Shown piece by piece: positions 1 through 8,094 of a stretch of DNA of 64,000 nucleotides. Position 1 is the first letter of the stretch. Every line of letters starts with the position of its first letter. The stretch is from Hydrogenophaga intermedia (GTDB lineage Bacteria; Pseudomonadota; Gammaproteobacteria; Burkholderiales; Burkholderiaceae_C). A program made the position numbers and the translations under genes. The stretch lies in NCBI RefSeq assembly GCF_000723405.1, contig NZ_CCAE010000022.1, positions 1-64,000 on the forward strand, in the 5' to 3' direction. The notes beneath the pieces were generated by a model that was not told where the DNA came from, searched no databases, and worked only from the letters and a program-made list of their open reading frames with translations.

Positions 1-173
1 GGGCGGTCATGGGGGCGGATTCTGGCACCGCCGCCGCGCCGGATTCCTGCGTGATCCGCCCCTGGGGCCGTGGGCGGGCGCCCTGGCGTGCTCCAGGGGC
101 GGTCCCTTGATGGGACAATCGCTGCTCCGCCCGCGCCGGCCCTGTGCCGCCGCGGGCTTTGGAGTTCTTCAAG

Positions 174-2120
174 ATGCTGTACCCCCAGGAATTCGACGTC
201 ATCGTCGTCGGCGGCGGCCACGCCGGGACGGAGGCCGCGCTGGCCGCCGCCCGCATGGGCTGCGCCACGCTGCTGCTCACCCACAACATCGAGACGCTGG
301 GCCAGATGAGCTGCAACCCCAGCATCGGCGGCATTGGCAAAGGCCACCTGGTGAAAGAGGTGGACGCGCTCGGCGGGGCCATGGCCATCGCCACGGACGA
401 GGGCGGTATCCAGTTCCGCACCCTCAACAGCAGCAAGGGCCCGGCCGTGCGCGCCACGCGCGCCCAGGCGGACCGGGTGCTCTACAAGGCCGCCATCCGT
501 CGCCGGTTGGAGAACCAGCCGAACCTCTGGCTGTTCCAGCAGGCCGTGGACGACCTGATGGTGGAGGGCGACCGGGTGGTGGGAGCCGTGACGCAAGTGG
601 GGATTCGCTTCCGCTCGCGCACGGTGGTGCTGACGGCCGGCACCTTTCTCGACGGCAAGATCCACGTGGGCCTGAACAACTACAGCGCCGGTCGCGCGGG
701 CGATCCGCCGGCGGTGTCGCTGTCGGCGCGGCTGAAAGAACTGAAGCTGCCGCAGGGCCGCCTGAAAACCGGCACCCCACCGCGCCTGGACGGCCGCACC
801 ATCGACTGGTCCAAGTGCACCGAGCAGCCGGGCGACCTGGACCCGGTGCCGGTGTTCAGCTTCATGGGCAGCACGGCCATGCACCCGCGCCAGATCTCCT
901 GCTGGATCACGCACACGAACGAGCGCACGCACGAGATCATTCGCAGCGGCTTCGACCGCAGCCCGATGTTCACCGGCAAGATCGAGGGCGTTGGCCCGCG
1001 CTACTGCCCCAGCGTTGAAGACAAGATCAACCGCTTTGCCGACAAGGACAGCCACCAGATCTTCCTGGAGCCCGAAGGCCTGACGACCCACGAGGTGTAC
1101 CCCAACGGCATCTCTACCAGCCTGCCCTTCGACATCCAGTACGCCCTGGTGCGCAGCATGCCCGGGCTGGAGAACGCCCACATCTTGCGACCTGGCTACG
1201 CCATCGAATACGACTACTTCGATCCGCGCTCACTCAAGAACAGCTTCGAAACCCAGCAGATCGGCGGCCTGTTCTTCGCTGGGCAGATCAACGGCACCAC
1301 TGGCTACGAAGAGGCCGCGGCCCAGGGGCTGTTCGCCGGCCTCAACGCCGCCCTGCAGTGCCGGGGCGAGGCGGCCTGGCTGCCGTCGCGCGACCAAGCC
1401 TACCTCGGCGTACTGGTCGACGACCTCGTCACCCAGGGCGTGACCGAGCCCTACCGCATGTTCACCAGCCGCGCCGAGTTCCGCCTGCAACTGCGCGAGG
1501 ACAACGCCGACATGCGCCTCACCGACGATGGCCGCCGGCTTGGCCTCGTCGATGATGCGCGGTGGGACGCCTTCAGCCGCAAACGGGACGCAGTTTCACG
1601 TGAAACCGAGCGCCTCAAATCAACTTGGGTGAACCCCAAACTGTTGTCGGCGGAGGAGGGTGAGCGCGTGCTCGGCAAGGCCATCGAGCACGAGCACAAC
1701 CTCTTTGATCTGCTGCGCCGCCCGGGTGTGGGCTACACATCCCTGGTTGGCATGAACGGCGGTGCCTTCATCAGCGACACGGTTTCACGTGAAACCCTGG
1801 GCGAGTTGGCCGAGCCGGTGATCGAGCAGGTGGAGATCGCGGCCAAGTACAGCGGCTACATCGACCGGCAGAAGGCCGAGGTGGAGCGCGCCGCCCACTA
1901 CGAGCACCTGAAGCTGCCGGCGGACATCGACTACCTCAAGGTGACGTCCCTGTCTTTCGAGGCGCGGCAGAAGCTGGCCAAGCACCGCCCGGAGACGCTG
2001 GGCCAAGCCTCGCGCATCTCGGGCATTACGCCGGCGAGCATTTCGCTGCTGCTGATTTACTTGAAGAAGGGTGGCTACGGCGGCTTGGCCTCGGCCCGCG
2101 CCACGGCTGAGACGCCATGA
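174..2120 (+). CDS. mnmG: tRNA uridine-5-carboxymethylaminomethyl modification enzyme MnmG (GidA)
   Basis: FAD-dependent enzyme that, with MnmE, installs the cmnm5 group on wobble uridine of several tRNAs. The 648-residue product begins [20 protein letters not shown], giving the N-terminal Rossmann GxGxxG FAD site, and continues with the typical [11 protein letters not shown] motif; length is normal for the family. I chose the ATG at 174, with GGAG at 161-164, over an upstream in-frame GTG at 144 because family members start at this residue. The stop overlaps the rsmG start (ATGA), so the two are translationally coupled. Two perfect parS cores lie inside the 3' third of the coding sequence and are read through as VSRETE and VSRETL. 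Confidence 0.97.
   Translation: MLYPQEFDVIVVGGGHAGTEAALAAARMGCATLLLTHNIETLGQMSCNPSIGGIGKGHLVKEVDALGGAMAIATDEGGIQFRTLNSSKGPAVRATRAQADRVLYKAAIRRRLENQPNLWLFQQAVDDLMVEGDRVVGAVTQVGIRFRSRTVVLTAGTFLDGKIHVGLNNYSAGRAGDPPAVSLSARLKELKLPQGRLKTGTPPRLDGRTIDWSKCTEQPGDLDPVPVFSFMGSTAMHPRQISCWITHTNERTHEIIRSGFDRSPMFTGKIEGVGPRYCPSVEDKINRFADKDSHQIFLEPEGLTTHEVYPNGISTSLPFDIQYALVRSMPGLENAHILRPGYAIEYDYFDPRSLKNSFETQQIGGLFFAGQINGTTGYEEAAAQGLFAGLNAALQCRGEAAWLPSRDQAYLGVLVDDLVTQGVTEPYRMFTSRAEFRLQLREDNADMRLTDDGRRLGLVDDARWDAFSRKRDAVSRETERLKSTWVNPKLLSAEEGERVLGKAIEHEHNLFDLLRRPGVGYTSLVGMNGGAFISDTVSRETLGELAEPVIEQVEIAAKYSGYIDRQKAEVERAAHYEHLKLPADIDYLKVTSLSFEARQKLAKHRPETLGQASRISGITPASISLLLIYLKKGGYGGLASARATAETP
1592..1607. promoter_or_regulatory. 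parS centromere-like site inside mnmG (perfect core)
   Basis: The 14-bp palindrome GTTTCACGTGAAAC at 1593-1606 matches the core of the widely conserved ParB binding site. It is translated in mnmG as V-S-R-E-T. The parB gene lies about 3.6 kb downstream, so this is very likely a ParB loading site. Confidence 0.92.
1781..1796. promoter_or_regulatory. parS centromere-like site inside mnmG (second perfect core)
   Basis: A second perfect GTTTCACGTGAAAC core lies at 1782-1795, 189 bp after the first and in the same reading frame of mnmG (again V-S-R-E-T). The spacing is a multiple of three, as expected if both palindromes are held in one codon phase. Confidence 0.92.
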
Positions 2121-2779
2121 CGGAAGCGCTGCGGCAGGAACTGCAGATTGGCCTGCAGGCACTGGAGTTGTCGCTCGACGATGAGCAGGTCGATATGTTG
2201 CTGGCCTATCTGACGCTCATCGAGAAGTGGAACAAGGTCTACAACCTCACGGCCGTGCGCGAGCCGACGGAGATGTTGACCCACCACCTGCTGGACAGCC
2301 TGGCGGTGGTTGGCCCTTTGCTGCGCGAGACGGATGGCCGTCCGGTGCGGCTGCTCGACGTGGGCTCGGGCGCCGGCCTGCCGGGGGTGGTGATCGCCAT
2401 CGCCTGCCCTCAGATCGAAGTGACTTGCGTGGACACGGTGGCCAAGAAGGCGGCGTTTCTGCGGCAGGTGTCGGCGGAGCTGGGGCTGGTCAACCTGCAC
2501 GGGCTGCACGCACGGGTGGAGTCCTTGAGCCGGGGGCGAGGGGAGGAGGGCTACGACGTGGTGACGTCCCGCGCGTTTTCTTCCTTGTCGGACTTTGTCC
2601 AGTGGTCGCGGTCGGCGCTGCAGATCGGGGGCATGTGGATGGCCCTGAAGGGCAAGCACCCCCTGGAAGAGCTGCTGGCCCTGCCGCCCTCGGTGGAGGT
2701 GTTTCACGTGGAACCGGTGGCGGTGCCGGGCTTGAACGCGGACCGATGCATCGTGTGGATGCGGGAGCGGATGGGCTGA
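2117..2779 (+). CDS. rsmG: 16S rRNA (guanine-527-N7)-methyltransferase RsmG (GidB)
   Basis: SAM-dependent methyltransferase that modifies G527 of 16S rRNA. The 220-residue product has the family's N-terminal helical part ([17 protein letters not shown]), the SAM-binding motif [14 protein letters not shown] near residue 80, and the [11 protein letters not shown] motif. ATG at 2117 overlaps the mnmG stop, so the pair is one transcription unit. Near the C-terminus the codons for VFHVEP spell a parS palindrome with one mismatch. Confidence 0.96.
   Translation: MTEALRQELQIGLQALELSLDDEQVDMLLAYLTLIEKWNKVYNLTAVREPTEMLTHHLLDSLAVVGPLLRETDGRPVRLLDVGSGAGLPGVVIAIACPQIEVTCVDTVAKKAAFLRQVSAELGLVNLHGLHARVESLSRGRGEEGYDVVTSRAFSSLSDFVQWSRSALQIGGMWMALKGKHPLEELLALPPSVEVFHVEPVAVPGLNADRCIVWMRERMG
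2700..2715. promoter_or_regulatory. parS-like site in rsmG with one mismatch
   Basis: GTTTCACGTGGAAC at 2701-2714 differs from the parS core at one base (G for A). It lies in the coding sequence as VFHVEP. Its closeness to three other sites and to parAB makes it a plausible weaker ParB site. Confidence 0.65.
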
Positions 2780-2833
2780 CTTGACGCTCACCTCGTGTTT
2801 GCAGGGGTGGGGTTTCGGGCCACTGCTTCGCGT

Positions 2834-2935
2834 GGATCGGGCGACAAGGCGCTCTGTTCCGCGAATGTCCCCCGGACCGGCTGCGCCGATCCTCCTCCTT
2901 TATTTCGCTACACAGAGCGCCTTGCCACCCGATCC
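2834..2935 (-). repeat. Structured repeat element, copy 1 (inverted orientation)
   Basis: The ends form a 23-bp stem with two mismatches (from GGATCGGG at 2834 to CCCGATCC at 2935), with inner arms GGCGCTCTG and CAGAGCGCC. Read on the minus strand the interior contains AGCGAAATAAAGG, a GC-rich hairpin, then GGGGGACATTCGCGG, the same order as copy 2. A duplicated structured element, not a gene; function unknown. Confidence 0.8.
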
Positions 2936-2998
2936 CCCAACAAGGTGGGTGCACCGCAGGAGGTATTGGTGTGCCTGTCTCTCCGCTGCCCGAGGACG

Positions 2999-3076
2999 CT
3001 GGGTGCCCTGCGCAGCGAAATAAAGGGGGAGGACGGCGCAGCCGTCCGGAGGACATTCGCGGAGCAGGGCACCCAG
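2999..3076 (+). repeat. Structured repeat element, copy 2
   Basis: A perfect 12-bp terminal stem (CTGGGTGCCCTG at 2999-3010 with CAGGGCACCCAG at 3065-3076) encloses AGCGAAATAAAGGGGG, an internal perfect hairpin GGACGGC-GCA-GCCGTCC (3031-3047) and GGAGGACATTCGCGG. The interior matches copy 1 in reverse orientation, while the terminal stem sequence differs but still pairs. Confidence 0.8.
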
Positions 3077-3234
3077 TGGCCTCAGGCCACCAACCGCATT
3101 GGCCGGGAAGCCCGGATCTGGCTCAACAGCAAGCAGCGCCACGACCACAGACCCACCAAATCACCCCCAAATCCAAAAGCCGACAAGACCCCGTCACGTA
3201 CACTCGACCCCTGCTTTTTCGGGGGGCCTCCACC

Positions 3235-3849
3235 ATGTTCGGCATCGCGGACTACGGCGCTTTTGTCGTCGCCATCGTTGTTTTCCTGGCCATTCCCGGC
3301 CCCGGCAACCTGGCCCTGATCACCTCCACAGGCAAGGGCGGCGTGCGCGGCGGCTTGGCCGCCACCATGGGCGTCATTGCCGGGGATCAGGTCCTGATGT
3401 GGGCCGCCGTGGCCGGCGTGGCCGCACTGCTCGCCGCCACGCCCACCTTGTTCAGTGCCGTCCAATGGATCGGCGCCGCCTACCTCGCCTGGCTCGGCTG
3501 GAAGATGCTCACCGCCAAGCCCGGTGACGCCCCCGTCCTCAACATCCGCCCCCGCCAGTACTTCCAGCAGGCCGCGGCCATCACCCTGCTCAATCCCAAG
3601 GCCATCGTGTTCTACATGGCCTTCTTCCCGCTCTTCGTCGACCCCGCCCGCCACCAGGGCCTGGCCACCTTCGGCGCCATGGCCGCCACCATTGCCGCGC
3701 TCACCTTCGCCTACGGCCTGGGCATGACGCTTATCGTGCACTTCCTGGCCGAACGCCTGCGCGCCAACCCCCGCATCGGCCGCACCCTGGAGAAGGTGGC
3801 GGGCGTGTTCCTTATCGGCTTCGGCGTGAAGCTGGCGCTGTCCAAATAA
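3235..3849 (+). CDS. LysE/RhtB-family amino acid exporter
   Basis: Inner-membrane exporter of the LysE/RhtB superfamily, probably exporting an amino acid or similar metabolite. The 204-residue protein has the family's N-terminal signature AIPGPGNLALITSTGKGG and about six hydrophobic segments, with NPKAIVFYMAFFPLF in the middle. The ATG at 3235 gives the standard N-terminus; in-frame extensions upstream run into the repeat region and are not credible. Nine bases separate it from parA, so it may feed transcription into the parAB genes. Substrate cannot be told from sequence. Confidence 0.9.
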   Translation: MFGIADYGAFVVAIVVFLAIPGPGNLALITSTGKGGVRGGLAATMGVIAGDQVLMWAAVAGVAALLAATPTLFSAVQWIGAAYLAWLGWKMLTAKPGDAPVLNIRPRQYFQQAAAITLLNPKAIVFYMAFFPLFVDPARHQGLATFGAMAATIAALTFAYGLGMTLIVHFLAERLRANPRIGRTLEKVAGVFLIGFGVKLALSK

Positions 3850-3858
3850 GAAGACCCC

Positions 3859-4629
3859 ATGGCGAAGATCTTTTGTGTGGCCAACCAGAAGGGCGGCGTT
3901 GGGAAAACCACCACCACCGTGAACCTGGCGGCGGGCCTGGCCAAGGTCGGCCAGCGCGTATTGATGGTCGACCTGGACCCCCAGGGCAACGCCACCATGG
4001 GCTCGGGCGTGGACAAGCGGGCCATGCAGCTCTCCGTCTACGACGTGCTGCTGGAGTCCGCCTCCGTGAATGAGGCCGCCATCTTTTCGGAGAAGTGCGG
4101 CTACCACGTGCTCGGCGCCAACCGCGAACTCGCGGGCGCCGAGGTGGAGCTGGTGGAGGTGGAACGCCGCGAGCGTCGGCTCAAGCAGGCATTGGCCGCG
4201 GTGGCCGATCAGTATGACTTCGTGCTGATCGACTGCCCACCGTCCCTGAGCATGCTCACCCTCAACGGCCTGTGCTCGGCGCACGGCGTCATCGTGCCCA
4301 TGCAGTGCGAGTACTTCGCACTCGAAGGACTGACCGACCTGGTTAACACCATCAAGCAGGTGCACGCCAACCTCAACAAGGACTTGCAGATCATCGGCCT
4401 GCTGCGCGTCATGTTCGACCCGCGCATCACCCTGCAGCAACAGGTGAGCGACCAGCTCAAGGCCCACTTCGGCGACAAGGTGTTCGACACGGTGATTCCG
4501 CGCAACGTGCGCCTGGCCGAGGCGCCCAGCTATGGCCTGCCCGGCGTGGTGTTCGATCCGGCTGCGCGTGGCAGCCAGGCCTTCATTGCCTTCGCCGAGG
4601 AAATGGTCCAGCGCATCAAGGCGATGTGA
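3859..4629 (+). CDS. parA: Chromosome partitioning ATPase ParA (Soj)
   Basis: Walker-type ATPase that drives segregation of the origin region with ParB and parS. The 256-residue protein has the deviant Walker A motif KGGVGKTTT at residues 11-19, the A' motif VDLDPQGN near residue 37, and Walker B-like LIDCPPSL near residue 122. It lacks the N-terminal DNA-binding extension of plasmid ParA, as expected for the chromosomal type. A small hydrolase gene sits between parA and parB. Confidence 0.96.
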   Translation: MAKIFCVANQKGGVGKTTTTVNLAAGLAKVGQRVLMVDLDPQGNATMGSGVDKRAMQLSVYDVLLESASVNEAAIFSEKCGYHVLGANRELAGAEVELVEVERRERRLKQALAAVADQYDFVLIDCPPSLSMLTLNGLCSAHGVIVPMQCEYFALEGLTDLVNTIKQVHANLNKDLQIIGLLRVMFDPRITLQQQVSDQLKAHFGDKVFDTVIPRNVRLAEAPSYGLPGVVFDPAARGSQAFIAFAEEMVQRIKAM

Positions 4630-4642
4630 GGGCGGGCGACCG

Positions 4643-5197
4643 ATGTTCCACGTGAAACCGCAGAACGTCCTGATCCTGCCCGGTTGGCAGAGCAGCGGGC
4701 CCGAGCACTGGCAGAGCCGCTGGGAGGCGCGCTTCGGCTATCGCCGGGTGGAGCAGCACGACTGGATGCATCCGCAGCGCGGCGACTGGATGGCCCGACT
4801 GCAAGACGTGGTGCTGGGCGCCGACGGCCCCGTGGTGCTGGTGGCGCACAGCTTGGGCTGCATCCTGACGGCGGCCTGGGCCTCGCATTCGAAGAACACC
4901 GCTCGCGTGCGCGGTGCGCTGCTGGTTGCGCCGGGCGATTCGGAGCGCGAGGACCTGCGCGAATTGCTGCCAAGCTGGTCACCCATCGCGCGCCAGCGTC
5001 TGCCGTTCCCGGCCCACCTGATCGGCAGCCGCGACGACCCGTATTGCCGCTTCGAGCGCGCCCGGAGCTTCGCCGACGACTGGGGTGCAGCGTTCACCGA
5101 CCTCGGCCAGGCCGGCCACATCAACGCCGACTCGGGCCTGGGCGACTGGCCGCAAGGCCAGGTCTGGCTGGACGAACTCAAGAAAGACAAACACTGA
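4643..5197 (+). CDS. RBBP9/YdeN-family alpha/beta hydrolase between parA and parB
   Basis: Predicted serine hydrolase of the RBBP9/YdeN family, substrate unknown. The 184-residue protein starts MFHVKPQNVLILPGWQSSGPEHWQ, carries the nucleophile elbow VAHSLGC near residue 70, a likely acidic residue in GSRDDPYC and the catalytic His in GQAGHINADSG. I chose ATG 4643 because a longer in-frame reading overlaps parA. Its first codons are a parS palindrome with one mismatch, so this start is also a ParB site. The stop overlaps parB (TGATG), implying coupled translation. Confidence 0.9.
   Translation: MFHVKPQNVLILPGWQSSGPEHWQSRWEARFGYRRVEQHDWMHPQRGDWMARLQDVVLGADGPVVLVAHSLGCILTAAWASHSKNTARVRGALLVAPGDSEREDLRELLPSWSPIARQRLPFPAHLIGSRDDPYCRFERARSFADDWGAAFTDLGQAGHINADSGLGDWPQGQVWLDELKKDKH
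4644..4659. promoter_or_regulatory. parS-like site at the start codon of the hydrolase, one mismatch
   Basis: GTTCCACGTGAAAC at 4645-4658 differs from the parS core at one base. It begins within the ATG of the gene between parA and parB and encodes M-F-H-V-K-P. ParB bound here could affect expression of the hydrolase-parB pair; that part is inference. Confidence 0.7.
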
Positions 5198-6117
5198 TGG
5201 TCACGAAGAAACCCAAGGGCCTCGGCCGCGGCCTCGAAGCATTGCTCGGTCCCAAGGTCGAGGACAGGCCCGCCGTCGAGGCTGCGCCCGCCGGCGCACC
5301 CTCCACGCTGCCACTGGACCAGCTCGTTCCCGGCCAGTACCAGCCGCGCACCCGCATGGACGAGGGCGCGCTCTACGAGCTGGCCGAGAGCATCAAGGTC
5401 CAGGGCATCATGCAGCCGATCCTCGTGCGGCTGCTCACCAGCGGACCGGACGCCGGCAAGCACGAGATCATCGCGGGCGAGCGGCGCTTTCGTGCCTCGA
5501 AGCTGGCGGGCCTGAACGAGGTGCCCGTGCTGGTGCGCGAGGTGCCCGACGAGTCGGCCGCTGCCATGGCGCTGATCGAGAACATTCAGCGCGAAGACCT
5601 GAACCCGCTGGAAGAGGCCCACGGCCTGCAACGCCTGGTGAAAGAGTTTGGACTCACTCACGAGCAAGCAGCGCAGGCAGTGGGGCGTTCGCGCAGCGCC
5701 GCCAGCAACCTGCTGCGCCTGCTGCAACTGGCCGAGCCGGTGCAGACCATGCTCATGGCCGGCGACATCGACATGGGTCACGCCCGCGCGCTGTTGCCGC
5801 TGGACAGGGCCACGCAGATCACCGCTGCCAACCAGGTCGCGACGAAAAAACTGTCGGTGCGCGAGGCCGAGAACCTGGTGAAGAAGCTCGCCGCCGAGTT
5901 CACCCTGGCGCCGCAAAAGCCACGCAAGGAAAAATCGCGCGACATCCGCCGCGTGGAGGAAGAACTGGCCGATCTGCTGACCGCCGAGGTCGAGGTGCGC
6001 GTGAAGAAGCGCGTCAAGCGCCACGGCCGGCTGGAGGAGATGGGCGAGCTGGCGATCCAGTTCGGCTCGCTGGACGCCCTCAACGGTTTGATCGATCGAC
6101 TACGCGCTGGCCACTGA
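5197..6117 (+). CDS. parB: Chromosome partitioning protein ParB (Spo0J)
   Basis: CTPase and DNA-clamp protein that loads at parS. The 306-residue protein begins MVTKKPKGLGRGLEALLG, the N-terminal motif that contacts ParA. The ParB/Srx domain follows, with GQYQPR and the CTP-binding GERRFRA and ENIQREDLNPLEEA motifs (about residues 90-140). A helix-turn-helix (LTHEQAAQAVGRSRSAASNLLRLL) contacts parS, and the C-terminus forms the dimer region. Start overlaps the upstream stop. The next gene is convergent. Confidence 0.96.
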   Translation: MVTKKPKGLGRGLEALLGPKVEDRPAVEAAPAGAPSTLPLDQLVPGQYQPRTRMDEGALYELAESIKVQGIMQPILVRLLTSGPDAGKHEIIAGERRFRASKLAGLNEVPVLVREVPDESAAAMALIENIQREDLNPLEEAHGLQRLVKEFGLTHEQAAQAVGRSRSAASNLLRLLQLAEPVQTMLMAGDIDMGHARALLPLDRATQITAANQVATKKLSVREAENLVKKLAAEFTLAPQKPRKEKSRDIRRVEEELADLLTAEVEVRVKKRVKRHGRLEEMGELAIQFGSLDALNGLIDRLRAGH

Positions 6118-6142
6118 AGAGCATTGCGCCAGAGGACGCCCC

Positions 6143-6223
6143 ACCCAGGGCGCCGCGGAACCGGCTTCGCCGGGCCGCAGGCGCCGCCCCGTTTCAGGGG
6201 GTCGCGCGCAGCGCGGCGGGGGT
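6143..6223 (-). repeat. 81-bp GC-rich hairpin repeat, copy A
   Basis: Contains the hairpins CCGGCTTCGCCGG and CCCCGTTTCAGGGG and ends in GCGCGCAGCGCGGCGGGGGT. It aligns without gaps to the 81-bp copy at 32789-32869. Its right end runs into the last codons of the leftward FAD-linked oxidase gene, so part of the repeat is translated. Looks like a family-specific extragenic repeat that may act as a transcription-ending element. Confidence 0.75.
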
Positions 6224-7645
6224 GTCGAATATCTTGCCGGGGTTGAGGATGTTGTCCGGGTCCAGCGCGCGCTTGAGCGTGCGCATCATGTCCACCGCGC
6301 CAGCGCCCGCCTCGTCGAGCAGGAAGCCCATCTTGTGCAGGCCCACGCCGTGTTCGCCGGTGCAGGTCCCTTCCAGCTTGAGCGCGCGCGTCACGAGCTT
6401 GACGTTGAGCTCCTCGGCCACGCGGCGCTCCTCGGCGTTGTCGGGGTCGATCAGGTAGCCGAAGTGGAAGTTGCCGTCGCCCACGTGGCCGACGAGGAAG
6501 TAGGGCAGGCCACTGGCATCGGCCTCGGCCACGGAGTCGAGCAGGCAGTCGGCGAGGCGGCTGATGGGCACGCAGGTGTCGGTGCTCACGGCGCGGCAGC
6601 CGGGCTTGGTCTGGATGGCCGCGAAGTAGGCGTTGTGCCGCGCGGTCCACAGGCGGGTGCGCTCCTCGGGCGTCACGGCCCACTCGAACGCATTGCCGCC
6701 GAACTCGCTGGCGATCTCCTGCACCGTTTCGGCCTGCTCCTTCACGCTCGCGGGCGAGCCGTGGAACTCCATCAGCAGCATGTGCTCCTCGCGCAGGCCC
6801 AGCTTGCTGTGCGCGTTGACCATGCGCACGGTGTTGGCGTCGATGAGTTCGCAGCGCGCGATCGGCACGCCGAGCTGGATGACCTGGATGACGGTGCGCA
6901 CCGCCGCTTCGATGGTGGGGAAGGAGCACACGGCGGCCGAGATCGCCTCGGGCAGCGGGTAGAGCTTGAGCGTGACCTCGGTGATCACGCCCAGCGTGCC
7001 TTCGCTGCCCACCATCAGGCGCGTGAGGTCGTAGCCCGCCGACGATTTCTTGGCGCGCGTGCCGGTGCGGATCACCTCGCCCCTGGCGTTGACGACCTCG
7101 AGCGCCAGCACGTTCTCGCGCATGGTGCCGTAGCGCACGGCGTTGGTGCCGCTGGCGCGCGTGGCCGTCATGCCGCCGATGGAGGCGTCGGCACCGGGGT
7201 CGATGGGGAAGAACAGGCCCTCGCTTTTCACCGCCTCGTTCACGGCCTTGCGCGTCACGCCGGGCTGCACGGTCACGGTCAGGTCTTCGGCGTTGATGGA
7301 CAGCACCTGGCTCATGCGGCTCACGTCGATGCTGATGCCGCCCTGTACCGCGAGCAGGTGGCCTTCGAGCGAGGAACCCACGCCGAAGGGGATGACCGGC
7401 ACCTTGTGCTGCGCGCACAGGGCCACGGCGTCGGCCACGTCGCGCGTGCTCTGGGCGAACACCACGGCGGCCGGGGGCGGCACAGAGACAAAGGCGGATT
7501 CGTCGCGCCCGTGCTGTTCGCGCACCGCCAGCGCGGTGGAGCACTGCTGGCCGAAGCGTGCTTGCAGCGCGGCCAGAAAGGCCTCGGGCACCTCACGCTG
7601 CTCCACGTTGGGCAGCAGGTGGGCGAGGTCGGTGGGGGCGTTCAT
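6194..7645 (-). CDS. FAD-linked oxidase, D-lactate dehydrogenase (cytochrome)/GlcD type
   Basis: Flavoprotein of the GlcD/Dld family oxidising a 2-hydroxy acid such as D-lactate or glycolate and passing electrons to the respiratory chain. The 483-residue protein has the PCMH-type FAD domain (VIPFGVGSSLEGHLL, DPGADASIGGMTATRASGTNAVRYG, MVGSEGTLGVITE) and the C-terminal domain with HVGDGNFHFG and GTCTGEHGVGLHKMGFL, which carries the metal and substrate histidines. Single-subunit type: no glcE or glcF nearby. The last codons lie in repeat copy A. Exact substrate is not resolvable here. Confidence 0.92.
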   Translation of the reverse strand: MNAPTDLAHLLPNVEQREVPEAFLAALQARFGQQCSTALAVREQHGRDESAFVSVPPPAAVVFAQSTRDVADAVALCAQHKVPVIPFGVGSSLEGHLLAVQGGISIDVSRMSQVLSINAEDLTVTVQPGVTRKAVNEAVKSEGLFFPIDPGADASIGGMTATRASGTNAVRYGTMRENVLALEVVNARGEVIRTGTRAKKSSAGYDLTRLMVGSEGTLGVITEVTLKLYPLPEAISAAVCSFPTIEAAVRTVIQVIQLGVPIARCELIDANTVRMVNAHSKLGLREEHMLLMEFHGSPASVKEQAETVQEIASEFGGNAFEWAVTPEERTRLWTARHNAYFAAIQTKPGCRAVSTDTCVPISRLADCLLDSVAEADASGLPYFLVGHVGDGNFHFGYLIDPDNAEERRVAEELNVKLVTRALKLEGTCTGEHGVGLHKMGFLLDEAGAGAVDMMRTLKRALDPDNILNPGKIFDTPAALRATP

Positions 7646-7697
7646 GGGCGGTCTCCGGCGCGGTGTTTTGAACCGCGCAGTTTACGCCCGGGGGTGT

Positions 7698-7910
7698 TCA
7701 GCGGCGAGGGCCGCGGGCCGCGGGGCCCGGCAGGGCGCCCTGGCTGGAAGGCATGGACAGGCTGCTGGGCGTGGCACCCTGGCGGGGCTTCTGCAAGAAG
7801 GGGCCGGTGGCGGCGGCGCCGGCAATGACGAGGGTCCAGGCGGCAAACAATTGCACGCTGCGCGCTTCGAAGCGCTGGGACAAGGCGAGGGTCTTTCGCG
7901 GTAGTTTCAT
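7698..7910 (-). CDS. Small hypothetical protein with one hydrophobic segment
   Basis: A 70-residue reading frame starting MKLPRKTLALSQRFEARS, preceded by GGAGA at a good distance (minus strand). One hydrophobic stretch (LFAAWTLVIAGAAATGPFL, about residues 21-39) suggests a membrane anchor, followed by a Pro/Ser-rich tail. No family recognised. The ribosome-binding site and the basic start followed by a membrane span favour a real gene, but the tail composition is what random GC-rich DNA would give. Confidence 0.45.
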   Translation of the reverse strand: MKLPRKTLALSQRFEARSVQLFAAWTLVIAGAAATGPFLQKPRQGATPSSLSMPSSQGALPGPAARGPRR

Positions 7911-8094
7911 TCGGTCTCCGTTGTTCGCCCCTAGATGTGGGCGACGAGGGCGATTGCAACGCCTGCATATGACAGGACAAAGTGTTTTTGCGCGCCGTTG
8001 CGCGCTTGACGGGCGCTTGACGCCGTTGACAAATGCTTACGTGGGGACCGCTGGCGCACAATGCGCCGATCGAACAAGAGGAAGCAGACCGCCC

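Larger units (their letters stand above)
2780..3234. other. Long intergenic region carrying an inverted pair of structured elements
   Basis: This 455-bp gap between rsmG and the LysE-type gene holds no convincing coding sequence. It contains two related hairpin elements in opposite orientation (2834-2935 and 2999-3076) and a small hairpin, GTGGCC-TCA-GGCCAC, at 3076-3090. Just before the next gene, the C-run at about 3209 and the G-run at about 3221, either side of CTTTTT, could form a weak terminator-like stem. Confidence 0.7.

Noticed and set aside
2781-3319. Open frames in the rsmG-LysE gap
   Set aside because: They cross the inverted structured repeats, have no ribosome sites and no recognisable protein features.
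3082-4467. Long open frame (461 codons) on the minus strand opposite the LysE-type gene and parA
   Set aside because: It is the antisense shadow of well recognised genes in GC-rich DNA, with His/Gly/Val-rich composition and no domain.
8026-8060. TTGACA followed by CACAAT upstream of the adenosyltransferase as a sigma-70 promoter
   Set aside because: Spacing is about 25 bp instead of 16-18, so it is not a convincing promoter.
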